NCBI GenBank assembly: GCA_002704145.1
Contig: PAFH01000019.1
Location: forward strand, 1-6,876
DNA: 6,876 nt
Reading direction: 5' to 3'
Source of the DNA: Pelagibacteraceae bacterium
GTDB lineage: Bacteria; Pseudomonadota; Alphaproteobacteria; Pelagibacterales; Pelagibacteraceae
Position numbers and translations under genes: made by a program. Shown in pieces: positions 6,598 to 6,876 of this stretch. Below the pieces are notes generated by a model. That model searched no databases. It was not told the origin of the DNA and saw only the letters and a list, made by a program, of their open reading frames with translations. Positions within the stretch are counted from its first letter, which is position 1, and each line of letters opens with the position of its first letter.

Positions 6598-6876
6598 ATG
6601 TTTGAGCTTCCAAAACTAGATTATGATAATTCAGCTCTTTCTCCAATAATGTCAGAGCAAACTTTGGATTTACATCATGGTAAACATCATCAAACATATA
6701 TTACAAATTTAAATAACTTTATAAAAAATTCTGAATACGAAAAATTGTCGTTAGAAGACATAATTAAAAAATCATCGGATGAAAAAAAAGCTGGGATTTT
6801 TAACAATGCAAGCCAACATTGGAACCACAATCTTTTTTGGAAGTGCATGAAACCTAATGGCGGAGGAAATGTTCCA
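6598..6876 (+). CDS. sodB: Superoxide dismutase, iron type, N-terminal part (cut by window end)
   Basis: The first 93 residues of a Fe/Mn superoxide dismutase, which converts superoxide to oxygen and hydrogen peroxide; the frame is open to the window edge. The start MFELPKLDYDNSALSP is typical. LHHGKHHQTY (25-34) supplies the first metal ligand His26, plus His30 and Tyr34 of the active site. IFNNASQHWNHNLFW (67-81) carries the second ligand, His77. Gln73 in this block is the residue that marks iron enzymes; manganese enzymes have Gly here and a Gln in the second domain. The remaining ligands (Asp and His in the C-terminal domain) lie beyond the window. No signal peptide is present, so it is cytoplasmic. 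It begins one base after the lipoprotein stop, with only a weak AAAAGA upstream, so it probably shares the transcript of the lipid module. A cambialistic enzyme cannot be excluded. Confidence 0.96.
   Translation, partial: MFELPKLDYDNSALSPIMSEQTLDLHHGKHHQTYITNLNNFIKNSEYEKLSLEDIIKKSSDEKKAGIFNNASQHWNHNLFWKCMKPNGGGNVP

Noticed and set aside
1..6876. Mobile element, CRISPR array, tRNA or new defence system
   Set aside because: No direct-repeat array, transposase, terminal inverted repeats or cloverleaf was seen; the genes fill the window and all but one fall in known families.

Overview
The window is a gene-dense, strongly AT-rich stretch of bacterial DNA. Seven genes lie on the + strand with almost no space between them, and I see no convincing gene on the - strand. 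The proteins are rich in Lys, Asn, Ile and Phe. TGA is used as an ordinary stop, genes overlap by 1 to 4 bases, and Shine-Dalgarno sequences are mostly weak. Together with the alphaproteobacterial look of the lipid enzymes and of the superoxide dismutase, this suggests a streamlined marine alphaproteobacterium of the SAR11 (Pelagibacterales) kind. That placement is inference; there is no rRNA or other marker here.

Layout. Positions 1-67 are a short leader with a weak possible promoter. Positions 68-2868 form a two-gene glycosylation module. It has a membrane-anchored family 2 glycosyltransferase of the polyprenyl-phosphate type (DPM1/GtrB/ArnC-like), then a 620-residue polytopic membrane protein that looks like a GT-C-type transferase. 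The likely scheme is that the first loads a sugar onto a lipid carrier and the second transfers it outside the membrane. The acceptor is unknown and no flippase gene is in the window.

Positions 2901-6596 form a four-gene lipid-modification module: FAD oxidoreductase of the flavin amine oxidase type, DUF1365 protein, SAM-dependent methyltransferase of the cyclopropane-fatty-acid-synthase family, and a DUF3833 lipoprotein. Each adjoining pair overlaps (TAATG, TGATG, ATGA), so the genes are probably translationally coupled. Gene sets of this kind are known from proteobacterial ChrR/sigma-E (singlet oxygen) regulons and from methylated/furan fatty acid synthesis in Rhodobacter and Rhodopseudomonas. 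The methyltransferase lacks several residues of the cyclopropane synthase bicarbonate site, so I favour a methyl-branched or furan product over a cyclopropane ring.

From 6598 to the window edge is the N-terminal part of an iron-type superoxide dismutase, one base after the lipoprotein stop. Its position suggests that membrane-lipid modification and defence against reactive oxygen are linked here. No mobile element, CRISPR array, tRNA or clear terminator was found. I do not see a wholly new system. The most interesting points are the altered methyltransferase active site, the tight link of the lipid module to superoxide dismutase, and the variant metal-binding motif in the glycosyltransferase.
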